64,000 bases of DNA from Flavobacteriales bacterium ALC-1 (GCA_000171875.1 ABHI01000001.1:879001-943000); one strand, 5' to 3'; positions 16,280 through 26,191 are shown, counted from the first letter of the stretch. Numbers and translations: made by a program. The notes: generated by a model from the sequence alone, not told the origin.

Positions 16280-17530
16280 TTATTTAGTTACTATTTGAAC
16301 CGTTCCTTGGGCTAATTGCTTCAATAATACGGTTTTATCTTTTTCGAGCTCTTTAATAGCAACGTCGTTATAATGCCTAATAGTATAAAGATTCACATTA
16401 TCGTGACATGTTACTTTAAATTTCGCTTTTAAATGCTGAAGTAATTTTTCGAGATTATTGTATAAATTATCTACACAAACAGAAAAACTTATCGCTGAAT
16501 TCTGAATAACATCAACCTTCATTTTATATAGATGTAACAAACTAAAAATTTCACTAATATTCTCTTCAACTATATATGAGAAATCTAAAGATGATAACGA
16601 AATTAATATCTGATTTTTCTTAACGATAAAGCATGGTATTTCTGGTTCTAAAGCTTTGCCTTTACTAACACATGTACCATCAGCTTTAGGGTTTAAAAAC
16701 GATTTTACATACAACGGAATTTCTTTTCGCTGTAAAGGTTGAAGCGTTTTGGGGTGAATCACAGAAGCTCCATAAAATGCTAGCTCAATCGCTTCTCTGT
16801 ACGATATTTGATGAAGCAATTGTGCATTTTCAAAATAACGTGGATCTGCGTTTAATACACCAGGAACATCTTTCCATATGGTAACATTATTAGCGTTTAA
16901 ACAATATGCAAAAATTGCAGCAGTATAGTCACTCCCTTCTCTACCTAGTGTTGTTGTAAAATTGTTGGCATCACTTGCTAAAAACCCTTGAGTAACATTT
17001 AAAATTGATGAATCAAAGTTTGATGAGATATACTCTTGAGTTAAATCCCAATTTACATTAGCGCGTCTGTAATAATTATCTGTCTTTATAAACTCTCTAA
17101 CATCTATCCATTTATTCTTTAAACCTATTTCGTTAAGATAATGACTAATTATAGTAGTAGAAACTAACTCACCAAAACCAATGGTTTGGTCATAAACAAA
17201 ATTGTAATCTGGTGATTTATTGCTTTTAAAAAATCGTGCTAACTCATCAAAAAGTATTTTTACAGCAGTAAACACATTGTGATGTTCGTTTTCAAATAAC
17301 TCTAAGAGAATCTCATTATGATATTTAATAACATCGTGAATAGAACTTTGTAATTCTGTTTTGTTTTCAAAATAATTTTTAATTACAAACTCCATAGCAT
17401 TTGTAGTTTTTCCCATAGCAGAAACGACCACAAGCGTATTATCATAACTTGTGGTTTTTAAAACCTTAGCCAGATTTTTTACACCTTCAGCATCTTTTAC
17501 CGATGCACCACCAAATTTAAAAATGCGCAT
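16280..17530 (-). CDS. Aspartate kinase
   Basis: Phosphorylates aspartate as the first step toward lysine, threonine and methionine. The 416 residues begin with the nucleotide-binding KFGGASVKDAEGV. The aspartate-binding region follows with TLGREGSDYTAA and WKDVPGVLNADPR, then FYGASVIHPKTLQPL. The last ~120 residues form a divergent regulatory ACT-like region. It is a single-function enzyme, not fused to homoserine dehydrogenase. Its ATG overlaps the stop of the upstream GNAT gene (TAATG), so translation is coupled. Confidence 0.92.
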   Translation of the reverse strand: MRIFKFGGASVKDAEGVKNLAKVLKTTSYDNTLVVVSAMGKTTNAMEFVIKNYFENKTELQSSIHDVIKYHNEILLELFENEHHNVFTAVKILFDELARFFKSNKSPDYNFVYDQTIGFGELVSTTIISHYLNEIGLKNKWIDVREFIKTDNYYRRANVNWDLTQEYISSNFDSSILNVTQGFLASDANNFTTTLGREGSDYTAAIFAYCLNANNVTIWKDVPGVLNADPRYFENAQLLHQISYREAIELAFYGASVIHPKTLQPLQRKEIPLYVKSFLNPKADGTCVSKGKALEPEIPCFIVKKNQILISLSSLDFSYIVEENISEIFSLLHLYKMKVDVIQNSAISFSVCVDNLYNNLEKLLQHLKAKFKVTCHDNVNLYTIRHYNDVAIKELEKDKTVLLKQLAQGTVQIVTK

Positions 17531-18006
17531 TAAATTTCTTTTAAATAATTATCAATTCCTTTTTCGTCTAACTGAACCACGTCCCAATCCCTCATTACAT
17601 TTGCTCCTTTTTTTTCATAAAAATCAATAGCTGGTTCATTCCAATCTATAACTTCCCAGCTAATGCGTTTTACACCTATTTCCTTCCCATATTTCACTAC
17701 TGAGTCTAAGAGTTTTGTACCTAAACCTTTTCCTCTTTGGGATTGACTTACAATAAGATCTTCGAGATGCAAAACTTCACCCTTCCAAGTAGAATATCTT
17801 GGGTAAACCAATGCTATACCCTCAACAATCTTTTCAACTTCTATAACAAAACATCTAAACTTAGGATGGTCGCTAAAACCATCATTGTTTAAGTTTTCAA
17901 TTGTAATTTCTACAGCATCTGGCTCTTTTTCAAAAACAGCCAATTCATTTATGAGTTCTAAGACCCTAGGCATATCCTGTTTAGTGGCTAATCTTGGTTG
18001 ATTCAT
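17530..18006 (-). CDS. GNAT family N-acetyltransferase
   Basis: A 158-residue acetyltransferase of the diamine N-acetyltransferase/RimI type. Visible are PRLATKQDMPRVLELINELA at the start, the acetyl-CoA loop QSQRGKGLGTKLLDSV, and the terminal WEVIDWNEPAIDFYEKKGA. I place the start at the ATG at 18006. An 8-codon longer frame would need a TTG at 18030 and adds nothing conserved. The gene overlaps aspartokinase by one base. The substrate is unknown. Confidence 0.87.
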   Translation of the reverse strand: MNQPRLATKQDMPRVLELINELAVFEKEPDAVEITIENLNNDGFSDHPKFRCFVIEVEKIVEGIALVYPRYSTWKGEVLHLEDLIVSQSQRGKGLGTKLLDSVVKYGKEIGVKRISWEVIDWNEPAIDFYEKKGANVMRDWDVVQLDEKGIDNYLKEI

Positions 18007-18135
18007 TCTTTGGTTAAAAAAGGAATTCAAATATAATCTAAACTCGCTTTACATTACAATTTATTTACCCTACGAAAACGTTATAGTTTGTTAAAAAATG
18101 CGATATTTGTGAGCTATTAATAAATATTTTACTTC

Positions 18136-19143
18136 ATGTCTCAAAGAAATCAAACTTTAGGTGAATTTATAATCGAAAATCAAACGTCGTTTAAATACAC
18201 TTCTGGTGAACTATCTCGACTTATCAATTCTATTCGTTTAGCTGCTAAAGTGGTGAACCACGAAGTTAATAAAGCTGGTTTAGTTGATATCATTGGTGCT
18301 GCTGGAGACACTAACATACAAGGTGAGGATCAGCAAAAATTAGATGTATATGCTAATGATAAGTTTATACAAACCATGACTAAAAGAAATATTGTTTGTG
18401 GAATTGCTAGTGAAGAGGAGGATGATTTTATAGCCATTAATAGCCAAGATAGAAACAACCAAAATAAATATGTGGTGTTGATAGATCCACTTGACGGTTC
18501 TTCAAATATAGATGTAAATGTATCTGTAGGTACAATCTTCTCAGTTTTTAGACGAGTAACTCCTGTTGGAACACCTGTTACGATAGACGATTTTTTACAA
18601 AAAGGAAATCAACAAGTAGCTGCTGGTTATGTGGTTTACGGAACTTCAACTATGCTTGTTTATACTACTGGTGATGGTGTTAACGGCTTTACTTTAAACC
18701 CTGCAATTGGTACATTTTATTTATCACATCCAGATATGCAATTTCCTGAAAATGGTAATATCTATTCTGTAAATGAAGGTAACTATATCCACTTTCCTAA
18801 GGGCATAAAAGATTATATAAAATATTGCCAAATGGAAGAAGGTGACAGACCTTATACAAGTCGTTATATTGGTTCTCTAGTTTCAGATTTTCATAGAAAT
18901 ATGATTAAAGGTGGTATTTATATGTATCCAAAAAGTTCTAAAAACTCAAATGGAAAACTTCGCTTATTATACGAGTGCAATCCTATGGCATTTTTAGCTG
19001 AGCAAGCTAATGGTAAAGCCAGTGATGGTTTTATACGTACTATGGATGTAGAACCTACAGAATTACACCAACGAGTACCATTTATTTGCGGTAGTAAAAA
19101 TATGGTAGAAAAAGCCGAAGAATTTATGCGTAACGCACAATAA
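18136..19143 (+). CDS. fbp: Fructose-1,6-bisphosphatase, class I
   Basis: Hydrolyses fructose 1,6-bisphosphate to fructose 6-phosphate in gluconeogenesis, in the cytosol. At 335 residues it has the usual length. The metal/phosphate signature [20 protein letters not shown] lies near residues 117-136, and the sugar-phosphate site near the C-terminus includes [19 protein letters not shown]. The promoter region between it and the divergent GNAT gene contains a near-match GATATTTG box at 18102-18109. A bidirectional terminator follows immediately. Confidence 0.96.
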   Translation: MSQRNQTLGEFIIENQTSFKYTSGELSRLINSIRLAAKVVNHEVNKAGLVDIIGAAGDTNIQGEDQQKLDVYANDKFIQTMTKRNIVCGIASEEEDDFIAINSQDRNNQNKYVVLIDPLDGSSNIDVNVSVGTIFSVFRRVTPVGTPVTIDDFLQKGNQQVAAGYVVYGTSTMLVYTTGDGVNGFTLNPAIGTFYLSHPDMQFPENGNIYSVNEGNYIHFPKGIKDYIKYCQMEEGDRPYTSRYIGSLVSDFHRNMIKGGIYMYPKSSKNSNGKLRLLYECNPMAFLAEQANGKASDGFIRTMDVEPTELHQRVPFICGSKNMVEKAEEFMRNAQ

Positions 19144-19144
19144 A

Positions 19145-19170
19145 AAAAGCGAACATTTCTGTTCGCTTTT
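19145..19170. terminator. Bidirectional terminator
   Basis: aaaagcgaac (19145-19154) pairs with gttcgctttt (19161-19170), a 10-bp perfect stem with A/T-rich flanks, between the convergent fbp and TerB-like genes. Confidence 0.85.
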
Positions 19171-19190
19171 CAATATATATCTTAAATCTT

Positions 19191-19622
19191 TTACTCATTC
19201 ATAGATTTGATACCATTCATAAAAGTATCTAAATCTACTTTATCGTAAGCCAATACTAATGCTTTATCAGCAATATACTTTACATTAGCTGAATTAAATC
19301 CTAAACCTACACACAACTTCTCTAATAGCCAATGTTGATTTGGTCCTTCTATATCATCAACCCATACCATACGTGCCAAATCGTATAAACGCTCTAAACG
19401 TCTATCGTAAGACATTGGTGGGTTTATTGGGTGCGATTTATAGTCCTTTAAAATTTGCTTGTATTCTAAATCTGTAATATCTAATCGAGTCGCTAAACGA
19501 TCTAAAAAAGCTTTCTCTTGATCATCAATAACACCATCGCTCATTGCAACTCTAACTATTGATGCAAAATGGTCTTCATTACGCTTTTTAAACCCGCTTT
19601 CGAATAATTCTGAAAATGACAT
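19191..19622 (-). CDS. TerB-like (tellurite resistance family) protein
   Basis: A 143-residue all-helical cytosolic protein of the TerB type. The core IVRVAMSDGVIDDQEKAFLD (about 23-42) carries the acidic residues that the fold uses to bind a metal, and a second helical repeat covers ARMVWVDDIEGPNQHWLLEKL. Despite the name, isolated TerB domains are not evidence of tellurite resistance, and no other ter gene is nearby. It is a single-gene unit between a promoter with a good -33/-7 match and the shared fbp terminator. Confidence 0.8.
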   Translation of the reverse strand: MSFSELFESGFKKRNEDHFASIVRVAMSDGVIDDQEKAFLDRLATRLDITDLEYKQILKDYKSHPINPPMSYDRRLERLYDLARMVWVDDIEGPNQHWLLEKLCVGLGFNSANVKYIADKALVLAYDKVDLDTFMNGIKSMNE

Positions 19623-19644
19623 ATTTTATTTTTTTATCTAAGTG

Positions 19645-19675
19645 CAAATATAAATCTAATAATAGATTATTTCAA
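19645..19675 (-). promoter_or_regulatory. Promoter of the TerB-like gene
   Basis: On the minus strand TTG (19673-19675) is followed after 20 bases by TATATTTG (19645-19652). This fits the Bacteroidota TTTG-N19-21-TAnnTTTG layout apart from the first T. The box lies 22 bases before the ATG at 19622. Confidence 0.55.
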
Positions 19676-19763
19676 TTAATAATACTTCAAAAATTTTATA
19701 TTTTTTCAGCAAAAAAGTGCAATATTTAGATTCACTTTAAGAACTACGTCGTTAGTCCATAAA

Positions 19764-19803
19764 TTTTATTCATTTAGGTTTTTGAATATTCAAATGAATA
19801 AAA
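19764..19803. promoter_or_regulatory. 12-bp inverted repeat at the mfd promoter (candidate operator)
   Basis: ttttattcattt (19764-19775) and aaatgaataaaa (19792-19803) are perfect inverted arms with a 16-base spacer. The spacer holds most of a second perfect palindrome, tttgaatattcaaa (19781-19794). The element ends five bases before a TACTTTTG box, so it overlaps the -33 region of the mfd promoter. Confidence 0.55.
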
Positions 19804-19808
19804 TCATG

Positions 19809-19816
19809 TACTTTTG
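19809..19816 (+). promoter_or_regulatory. -7 promoter box of mfd
   Basis: TACTTTTG is an exact TAnnTTTG match 19 bases before the mfd start. A TTTG lies at 19781-19784, four to five bases further than the usual spacing. Transcription would start close to the TTG initiation codon, giving a very short leader. Confidence 0.55.
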
Positions 19817-19835
19817 CACCTTCAATTAAAGGAAC

Positions 19836-22800
19836 TTGAGTAAAACATTCATTTCCCAAACTTTTACACAGACTTTGCAACTACAAAATCTGCGGAATGT
19901 TATTGCTCAATCTGAAAATAAATTCCATTTAAAAGGCCTCGTCGGGTCTTCATTTTCTATTGTTATTTCTGAAGCATTTAAAACTGCTGAAAAGCCTTTT
20001 TTACTCATTTTTGATGATAAAGAAGAAGCGGCTTATTATCTCAACGATTTAGAACAACTTATCAATGATAAAGATGTATTATTTTACCCTGGAAGTTACA
20101 GAAGACCTTATCAAATTGAGGAAACTAATAATGCTAATGTATTACTTAGAGCAGAAGTTCTAAACCGAATTAATTCACGGAAGAAACCTTGTGTTATAGT
20201 TACATATCCTGATGCATTATTTGAAAAAGTTGTCACAAAAAAAGAACTTGAAAAGAATACACTTAAGATTTCTGTTGGTAATGAATTGAGTATCGACTTT
20301 GTAAACGAAGTTTTATTTGAATATAAATTTAAACGCGTAGATTTTGTTACAGAACCAGGTGAATTCTCAGTAAGAGGTGGAATTATTGATGTATTTTCTT
20401 TTTCTCACGATGAGCCTTACCGTATTGAATTTTTTGGTGATGAAGTGGATAGTATTAGAACCTTTGATGTAGAAACACAGCTATCTACAGAACGTATTAA
20501 AAAGGTAAGTATTATTCCTAATGTAGCTAATAAACTTATTGCAGAACAACGTGAGAGTTTCCTAAAATATATATCTAATAAAACGGTTGTATTTTCTAAA
20601 AATGCATCTTTAACCTTTTCGAGAATAAACGAATTCTACATAAAAGCTGAAGAAGCTTTTAAAAACTTAACATCAGACGTAAAACATGCATCTCCAAGTG
20701 AGCTCTTTTGTAATTCAGAATTACTAAAACGTCAGTTTTTAGAGTACACTTTAGTTGAGTTTGGAACTTCTGCATTGCTTAGCAACCAAGTTATAGAATT
20801 CAATACAAAACCTCAACCTTCTTTTAATAAGCAATTTAATTTACTGATTGAGAACTTAAATGAAAACTTTAGTGACGGTATTATCAATTATATTGCTTGT
20901 GTTAGCGAGCAACAAGCTAAACGTTTTCATGATATTTTTGAAGATGTTGAGCAAGAGGTACATTATAAAACCATCGTGCTTTCGCTCTATCAAGGTTTTA
21001 TTGACATTGAGCATAAAATAGCTGTATATACAGATCATCAAATCTTTGATCGCTATCATAAATTTCATCTTAAGAATGGTTATGCCAAAAAGCAAGCCAT
21101 CACCCTAAAAGAATTGACTAACCTAGAGGTTGGAGATTACGTTACACATATAGATCATGGAATTGGTCGATTTGGAGGGCTTCAAAAAATAGATGTTGAA
21201 GGCAAAAAACAAGAGGCTATAAAATTGGTTTATGGTGAGCGTGATGTACTTTACTTAAGTATTCACTCACTTCATAAAATCACTAAGTTTAATGGTAAAG
21301 ATGGTAAGCCACCTAAGATTTATAAATTAGGTAGTAAAGCATGGAAAACTTTAAAGCAAAAAACAAAATCTCGTGTTAAGGAAATTGCTTTTAATCTCAT
21401 AAAATTATATGCAAAACGCAAGCTAAAAAAAGGATTTCAATACGCTCCTGATAGCTATATGCAACACGAGCTAGAAGCTTCTTTTGTATATGAAGATACA
21501 CCAGATCAAATTACCTCAACTGCAGATATAAAAGCTGATATGGAAAGTGAGCGTCCTATGGATCGTTTGGTCTGTGGAGATGTTGGTTTTGGTAAAACTG
21601 AAGTCGCTATAAGAGCTGCTTTTAAGGCTGTTGATAATGGCAAACAAGTTGCTGTTTTAGTACCAACCACTATATTAGCTTACCAACATTCTCGCACGTT
21701 TAAAGAACGATTAAAGGATTTTCCTGTAACTGTAGATTACGTTAACCGCTTTAGAACTGCTAAAGAAAAACGAGAAACTTTAGAAGGTTTAGAAAAAGGG
21801 CGTGTAGATATTATTATTGGTACGCACCAACTCGCTAATAAAAATGTGAAATTTAAAGATCTAGGATTGCTTATCGTAGATGAAGAGCAAAAGTTTGGAG
21901 TTGCTGTAAAAGAAAAACTAAAGACCATAAAAGAGAATGTAGATGTATTGACATTAACCGCTACTCCAATACCAAGAACACTTCAGTTTAGTTTAATGGC
22001 CGCAAGAGATTTGTCTGTGATTACAACTGCTCCACCTAATCGTTACCCTATCGAAAGCCATGTCATTCGTTTTGCTGAAGAAACTATTCGTGATGCCGTG
22101 AGTTATGAAATTCAACGTGGTGGACAAGTCTTTTTTATTCATAACCGTATTGAAAATATTAAGGAAGTTGCAGGTATGATTCAACGTTTGGTACCAGATG
22201 CTAAAATAGGCATTGGTCATGGGCAACTCGATGGTAAAAAACTAGAACATTTAATGCTTTCATTTATGAATGGCGAATTTGATGTTTTAGTCAGTACTAC
22301 TATTGTTGAAAGCGGCTTGGATGTACCAAATGCCAACACTATTTTTATTAATAATGCTAATAATTTTGGTCTGAGTGATTTACACCAAATGCGTGGACGT
22401 GTGGGTCGTAGTAATAAGAAAGCATTCTGTTATTTTATTACTCCAGAGTATTCTGCAATGACTACTGATGCAAGAAAGCGTATCACAGCCTTAGAACAAT
22501 TCACAGAACTAGGAAGTGGCTTTAATATTGCCATGAAAGATTTAGAAATCAGAGGAGCTGGTGATTTGCTTGGTGGAGAACAAAGTGGATTTATTAATGA
22601 TATTGGCTTTGATACGTATCAGAAAATACTAAACGAAGCTATTGAAGAACTTAAAGAATCTGAGTTTGCCGATTTATATAAAGACGATGGTAAACCTAAG
22701 CAATATGTAAAGGATATTACAATTGATACTGATTTTGAATTGCTTTTTCCAGATGATTATGTCAATAATATTACAGAACGTTTAAATCTCTACACCAAAC

Positions 22801-23165
22801 TTAATGCCATTAAAGATGAGGATGCGCTGGCTATATTTGAAACTGAAATCATTGACCGTTTTGGTGAACTACCGACTCAAGTTTCAGATTTGTTAGATAG
22901 TGTAAGATTAAAATGGATTGCCACTAAAATTGGGATTGAAAAACTCATTATGAAACAAAATAAGTTGATTTGTTATTTTATTCAAGATCAACAAAGTGGG
23001 TTTTATCAAAGTGAAGGATTTACAAAAGTGTTACAATTTGTACAAACTAATGCTGTGAAATGTAAAATGAAAGAGAAAAAAACCCGAAATGGTTTGCGCT
23101 TACTCATTACTTTTGAAAATATAAAATCTACCAAACAGGCACTTGCTGCTTTATCAGATATTTAG
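19836..23165 (+). CDS. mfd: Transcription-repair coupling factor
   Basis: An ATP-driven DNA translocase that removes stalled RNA polymerase at lesions and recruits UvrA. The 1109 residues show the UvrB-like N-terminal module, the RNA-polymerase-interacting CarD-like domain near residue 428 (LEVGDYVTHIDHGIGRFGGL), the helicase with Walker A CGDVGFGKTEVA near 580 and VDEEQKFG near 680, and a C-terminal TRCF domain. The start is TTG at 19836, preceded by aaagga; it reads MSKTFISQTF, while no upstream ATG is in frame. An EamA gene starts immediately after its stop. Confidence 0.96.
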   Translation: MSKTFISQTFTQTLQLQNLRNVIAQSENKFHLKGLVGSSFSIVISEAFKTAEKPFLLIFDDKEEAAYYLNDLEQLINDKDVLFYPGSYRRPYQIEETNNANVLLRAEVLNRINSRKKPCVIVTYPDALFEKVVTKKELEKNTLKISVGNELSIDFVNEVLFEYKFKRVDFVTEPGEFSVRGGIIDVFSFSHDEPYRIEFFGDEVDSIRTFDVETQLSTERIKKVSIIPNVANKLIAEQRESFLKYISNKTVVFSKNASLTFSRINEFYIKAEEAFKNLTSDVKHASPSELFCNSELLKRQFLEYTLVEFGTSALLSNQVIEFNTKPQPSFNKQFNLLIENLNENFSDGIINYIACVSEQQAKRFHDIFEDVEQEVHYKTIVLSLYQGFIDIEHKIAVYTDHQIFDRYHKFHLKNGYAKKQAITLKELTNLEVGDYVTHIDHGIGRFGGLQKIDVEGKKQEAIKLVYGERDVLYLSIHSLHKITKFNGKDGKPPKIYKLGSKAWKTLKQKTKSRVKEIAFNLIKLYAKRKLKKGFQYAPDSYMQHELEASFVYEDTPDQITSTADIKADMESERPMDRLVCGDVGFGKTEVAIRAAFKAVDNGKQVAVLVPTTILAYQHSRTFKERLKDFPVTVDYVNRFRTAKEKRETLEGLEKGRVDIIIGTHQLANKNVKFKDLGLLIVDEEQKFGVAVKEKLKTIKENVDVLTLTATPIPRTLQFSLMAARDLSVITTAPPNRYPIESHVIRFAEETIRDAVSYEIQRGGQVFFIHNRIENIKEVAGMIQRLVPDAKIGIGHGQLDGKKLEHLMLSFMNGEFDVLVSTTIVESGLDVPNANTIFINNANNFGLSDLHQMRGRVGRSNKKAFCYFITPEYSAMTTDARKRITALEQFTELGSGFNIAMKDLEIRGAGDLLGGEQSGFINDIGFDTYQKILNEAIEELKESEFADLYKDDGKPKQYVKDITIDTDFELLFPDDYVNNITERLNLYTKLNAIKDEDALAIFETEIIDRFGELPTQVSDLLDSVRLKWIATKIGIEKLIMKQNKLICYFIQDQQSGFYQSEGFTKVLQFVQTNAVKCKMKEKKTRNGLRLLITFENIKSTKQALAALSDI

Positions 23166-24029
23166 ATGAGTGAAAACAGTCATATAAAGCATGTGTTTTG
23201 GCTTACACTAGCTACTGTTTTTATTAGTACATCTGGTGCTCTAGGAAAATATATCGCAATGTCTCCACCTGTAATTGTCTGGTGGAGATCCGTATTTGCT
23301 GCTGTATTTCTCTTACTTTTTTGTTGGTATAAAGGCATTCACCTTAAAATAAACTCCAGAAAAGACTTATGGACATTTATTCTCAGTGCACTTTTTATGG
23401 GAGCGCATTGGATTACTTATTTCTATGCATTAAAACTTTCTAATGTTGCTATTGGTATGTTATCATTATTTACATTTCCAGTATTTACAGCCATTTTAGA
23501 ACCCTTTTTTACTAAGGTTAAGTTTGACCCTATGCATATTGTTCTTGGACTAATAGTACTTTTAGGTATTTACATTTTAGCACCAGAGTTTGATTTAGAA
23601 AGCAGCCAACTTCAAGGTATTTTGTTAGGCTTATTATCTGCACTTTGCTATGCGCTAAGAACATTGTTATTGAAAAAACATGTGTTTAATTACGACCCAA
23701 CTGTGCTTATGTTTTATCAAGTAGCTGTATTGTCTTTTGTGCTTATTCCATTTTTATTTTTCATGGAAATCTCAAATATAAAAACTCAATATCCTTATGT
23801 TATTTTATTAGCATTATTAACAACAGCTATTGGTCATACGATGTTTGTAAATAGCTTAAAGTATTTTAAAGTAAGTACAGCAAGTATTATTGGAAGTGCA
23901 CAACCTGTTTTTGGGATTATAATTGCCTTCTTTTTCTTGAAAGAAATACCAACAATACATACATTTGTTGGAGGCGCTTTAATTTTAGCTACTGTGGTTA
24001 TAGAAAGTATTCGATCTAAAACCAAATAA
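23166..24029 (+). CDS. EamA/DMT family transporter
   Basis: A 287-residue inner-membrane protein with ten predicted helices arranged as two EamA repeats of five (about 1-140 and 150-287). Typical signatures are SGALGKYIAMSPPVIVWWRS near the start and GSAQPVFGIIIAFFFLKEIP in the second repeat. Family members export metabolites or amino acids, or take up nucleotide sugars; the substrate is not readable. The ATG directly follows the mfd TAG, so the two are probably co-transcribed, although no functional link is obvious. Confidence 0.88.
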   Translation: MSENSHIKHVFWLTLATVFISTSGALGKYIAMSPPVIVWWRSVFAAVFLLLFCWYKGIHLKINSRKDLWTFILSALFMGAHWITYFYALKLSNVAIGMLSLFTFPVFTAILEPFFTKVKFDPMHIVLGLIVLLGIYILAPEFDLESSQLQGILLGLLSALCYALRTLLLKKHVFNYDPTVLMFYQVAVLSFVLIPFLFFMEISNIKTQYPYVILLALLTTAIGHTMFVNSLKYFKVSTASIIGSAQPVFGIIIAFFFLKEIPTIHTFVGGALILATVVIESIRSKTK

Positions 24030-24072
24030 TGGCTTAATTATTGCCGTTAATAAAAAGACAAAACTCACACAA

Positions 24073-25374
24073 ATGAAAAAACTATTTTTTATAATACTCA
24101 TGCTCCCAATACTAGGATTTTCACAATCTGTAAAAGGAAACTTCTCGCCAGCAGAAGCGTTTTCGTATGCTTTTTTATATGAAGCTACTCCAGAAGGTGC
24201 TAACTATGTTAATCGAGGAAAATTAGATAGTGATGGTAATTTTGAAATTCCTTTAGACTCTACTGTAGTTCCTGGTATCTATAAGATTGTTTATGCGACA
24301 CCTCCAGAAGAGAATAATTTTGATTTTATATACGATGGTAAAGAAACTGTTGCATTTAATTTTAGTTATGACAAAGGTGTTGAGTTTACTACATCTGAAG
24401 AAAATAAACTTTGGGCGTCTTACTTAAAAAGTATGGAAGCCGTTAATATCACCATAAGTACTTACTATTCTAAAGAAAACACAGATAAAAAAGGGTTTAA
24501 CTCTATTTTTAAGGTTGTTAAAGACACACAATTAGCTTACGAAGAATCTGCAAACGGCAAATTAGTATCTGCTTTTATTACTGCTAATAGACCCTATATT
24601 CCTGCTCAATACGAAGATTTAAGCACCTATTCTAAGAACTTAAAACATCAGTATCTTAATTCTATTGATTTTAGTAACTACTTATTACAGAGTTCTACAT
24701 TCTTAGTAGATCGTGTAACGTCTTATGTATTTAATATTGTACAAAACCCAGATGATGCTACTTACAAAACACACATTGATGATGTCGCTACTGCAATTAC
24801 CAATGATAACTTAATCATAAAAACGAGTCTTTTAGAAATACTATGGCAACGTTTTGTGACTTTAGAAAATCATGTTATAGCCAATTATATTACAGAAAAG
24901 TACTTATTAGATTTAGCTAACATATCTGAAAATAAAGTTTTAGCAGAGACAATTTCATCTTATAAAAATACATCTATTGGTACCAAAGCACCAAATTTTG
25001 AAATTACTTCTAACGGACAAAAAACAAGTTTACATCAGTTAGAAGGTTCAGAAAACTATCTTCTAATCTTTTGGAGTAGTGGTTGTGGCCATTGTTTAAA
25101 TGAACTACCTAAAGTAAAAGAATTAATAGCCAACAAGCCTAATCTAAAAGTAGTCGCTTTTGGTTTAGAAGATGATACTAAAGATTGGACAGAGGAAATA
25201 AAAAAATACCCTAACTTTATTCATAATGTAGGTTTAGGAAAATGGGATAACCCCATTGTAAAAACCTATGGCATTGCTGCTACGCCAACATACTTTCTTT
25301 TAAGTTCTTCTAAAATTATTATGGCTAAGCCATATGATTATGAGGCTTTGGAGGTTGTTTTGAAAAACTTGTAA
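24073..25374 (+). CDS. Secreted TlpA-like thioredoxin-fold protein
   Basis: A 433-residue periplasmic or surface protein. A signal peptide ends at GFSQ (about residue 18). The first ~310 residues are an unrecognised beta-rich then helical region. Residues ~310-433 form a TlpA/AhpC-type thioredoxin domain with the redox motif SGCGHC near residue 339 and the cis-proline segment GIAATPTYFL. This arrangement is common in Bacteroidota thiol-disulfide proteins, which reduce or resolve disulfides outside the cytosol. The partner is unknown. A strong terminator follows. Confidence 0.88.
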   Translation: MKKLFFIILMLPILGFSQSVKGNFSPAEAFSYAFLYEATPEGANYVNRGKLDSDGNFEIPLDSTVVPGIYKIVYATPPEENNFDFIYDGKETVAFNFSYDKGVEFTTSEENKLWASYLKSMEAVNITISTYYSKENTDKKGFNSIFKVVKDTQLAYEESANGKLVSAFITANRPYIPAQYEDLSTYSKNLKHQYLNSIDFSNYLLQSSTFLVDRVTSYVFNIVQNPDDATYKTHIDDVATAITNDNLIIKTSLLEILWQRFVTLENHVIANYITEKYLLDLANISENKVLAETISSYKNTSIGTKAPNFEITSNGQKTSLHQLEGSENYLLIFWSSGCGHCLNELPKVKELIANKPNLKVVAFGLEDDTKDWTEEIKKYPNFIHNVGLGKWDNPIVKTYGIAATPTYFLLSSSKIIMAKPYDYEALEVVLKNL

Positions 25375-25392
25375 AACATACATTTTTCATAT

Positions 25393-25428
25393 AAAAAACC
25401 CAGCAAAATTTATTTTGCTGGGTTTTTT
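25393..25428. terminator. Bidirectional terminator
   Basis: A 17-bp perfect stem including cccagcaaaat / attttgctggg with A6 and T6 flanks forming the outer part. It serves the convergent TlpA-like and LysM genes. Confidence 0.9.
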
Positions 25429-25444
25429 AGCTTCATAAAGTTTT

Positions 25445-25945
25445 TTATTGCTCCAAATGCGGAATTCGTAATACTTGCCCAGGATAAATCTTATCGGGAT
25501 CTGTAAGCATAGGTTTATTGGCTTCAAAAATTTCAGGATATCTCATTGCATTTCCGTAGTAATGCTTTGCAATTTTACCTAAAGTGTCACCACGCTCTAC
25601 AGTATGAAATTGTGCTTCTGGCTCAACATGCTCTACTGTCATTTGGTCATCAACAGTGGCGATACCTGCTGTGTTTCCTACTATTAAAACTACTTTTTCT
25701 TTTGTAGCTTGATTGTAAGCTCTACCAGAAACTCTTGCCATTTCATCATCTACAAATACATTGAGATCTTCTACCTGTAATCCTAAATCTACTATGGTCT
25801 CTTCTAAATTACGAGCTGCGGCCTCTTCTATTCTAAGTTCTTTTGCTTCTGCAGCTGCTCTTACTTCTGCAGCCTCCTCTTCTGTTGTTTTACCTATGCC
25901 AAAAACTTTTGCTCCAGCATTTTTAATAAATGAAAATAATCCCAT
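25445..25945 (-). CDS. BON and LysM domain protein (Kbp/YgaU-like)
   Basis: A 166-residue protein resembling the potassium-binding protein Kbp (YgaU) of enterobacteria. A charged, alanine-rich helical N-terminus (about 1-50) leads into a BON domain (about 50-105) and a C-terminal LysM domain (about 113-164: TVERGDTLGKIAKHYYG and KIYPGQVLRIP). There is no signal peptide, as in Kbp, which is cytosolic. The N-terminal region is longer than in the E. coli protein. Potassium sensing is inferred from the domain pair only. Confidence 0.85.
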   Translation of the reverse strand: MGLFSFIKNAGAKVFGIGKTTEEEAAEVRAAAEAKELRIEEAAARNLEETIVDLGLQVEDLNVFVDDEMARVSGRAYNQATKEKVVLIVGNTAGIATVDDQMTVEHVEPEAQFHTVERGDTLGKIAKHYYGNAMRYPEIFEANKPMLTDPDKIYPGQVLRIPHLEQ

Positions 25946-26129
25946 AATGTTGATATTTATATATGTTATGTTTAACGTGTATTTGTAAAGTTGGTGAAAA
26001 TCTTTTGTATTTGCAATTCAAATGAAGTATTTAAAACCTGTAGAAGTTACTCAGAAAACCATTTTGATGTCAACTACATTTACTTGTAAAACAGCACTTA
26101 AGGCGATAAAATTTAAACAGTATAAAAAG

Positions 26130-26168
26130 AAAACGCTCAGTAAAACAAGTGTTTTATCTGAGCGTTTT
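26130..26168 (-). terminator. Terminator of the minus-strand lipoprotein gene
   Basis: aaaacgctcag and ctgagcgtttt form an 11-bp stem, extended inside by taaaac/gtttta with one bulged base and an aagt loop. On the minus strand it is followed by a T-rich tail (cttttt), so it ends the 26192-27133 gene. No gene is clear in the 25946-26129 stretch beyond it. Confidence 0.8.
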
Positions 26169-26191
26169 GAAACTAAATAACCAACCAAAAT

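Noticed and set aside
19191..19622. Tellurite resistance island suggested by the TerB-like gene.
   Set aside because: No TerC, TerD or other ter gene is nearby; isolated TerB folds are common housekeeping-type proteins.
26022..26180. A 52-codon basic frame on the plus strand (MKYLKPVEVT...) between the LysM and lipoprotein genes.
   Set aside because: It runs straight through the strong hairpin that terminates the minus-strand lipoprotein gene, and its C-terminal third is just the translated hairpin. No recognisable family.
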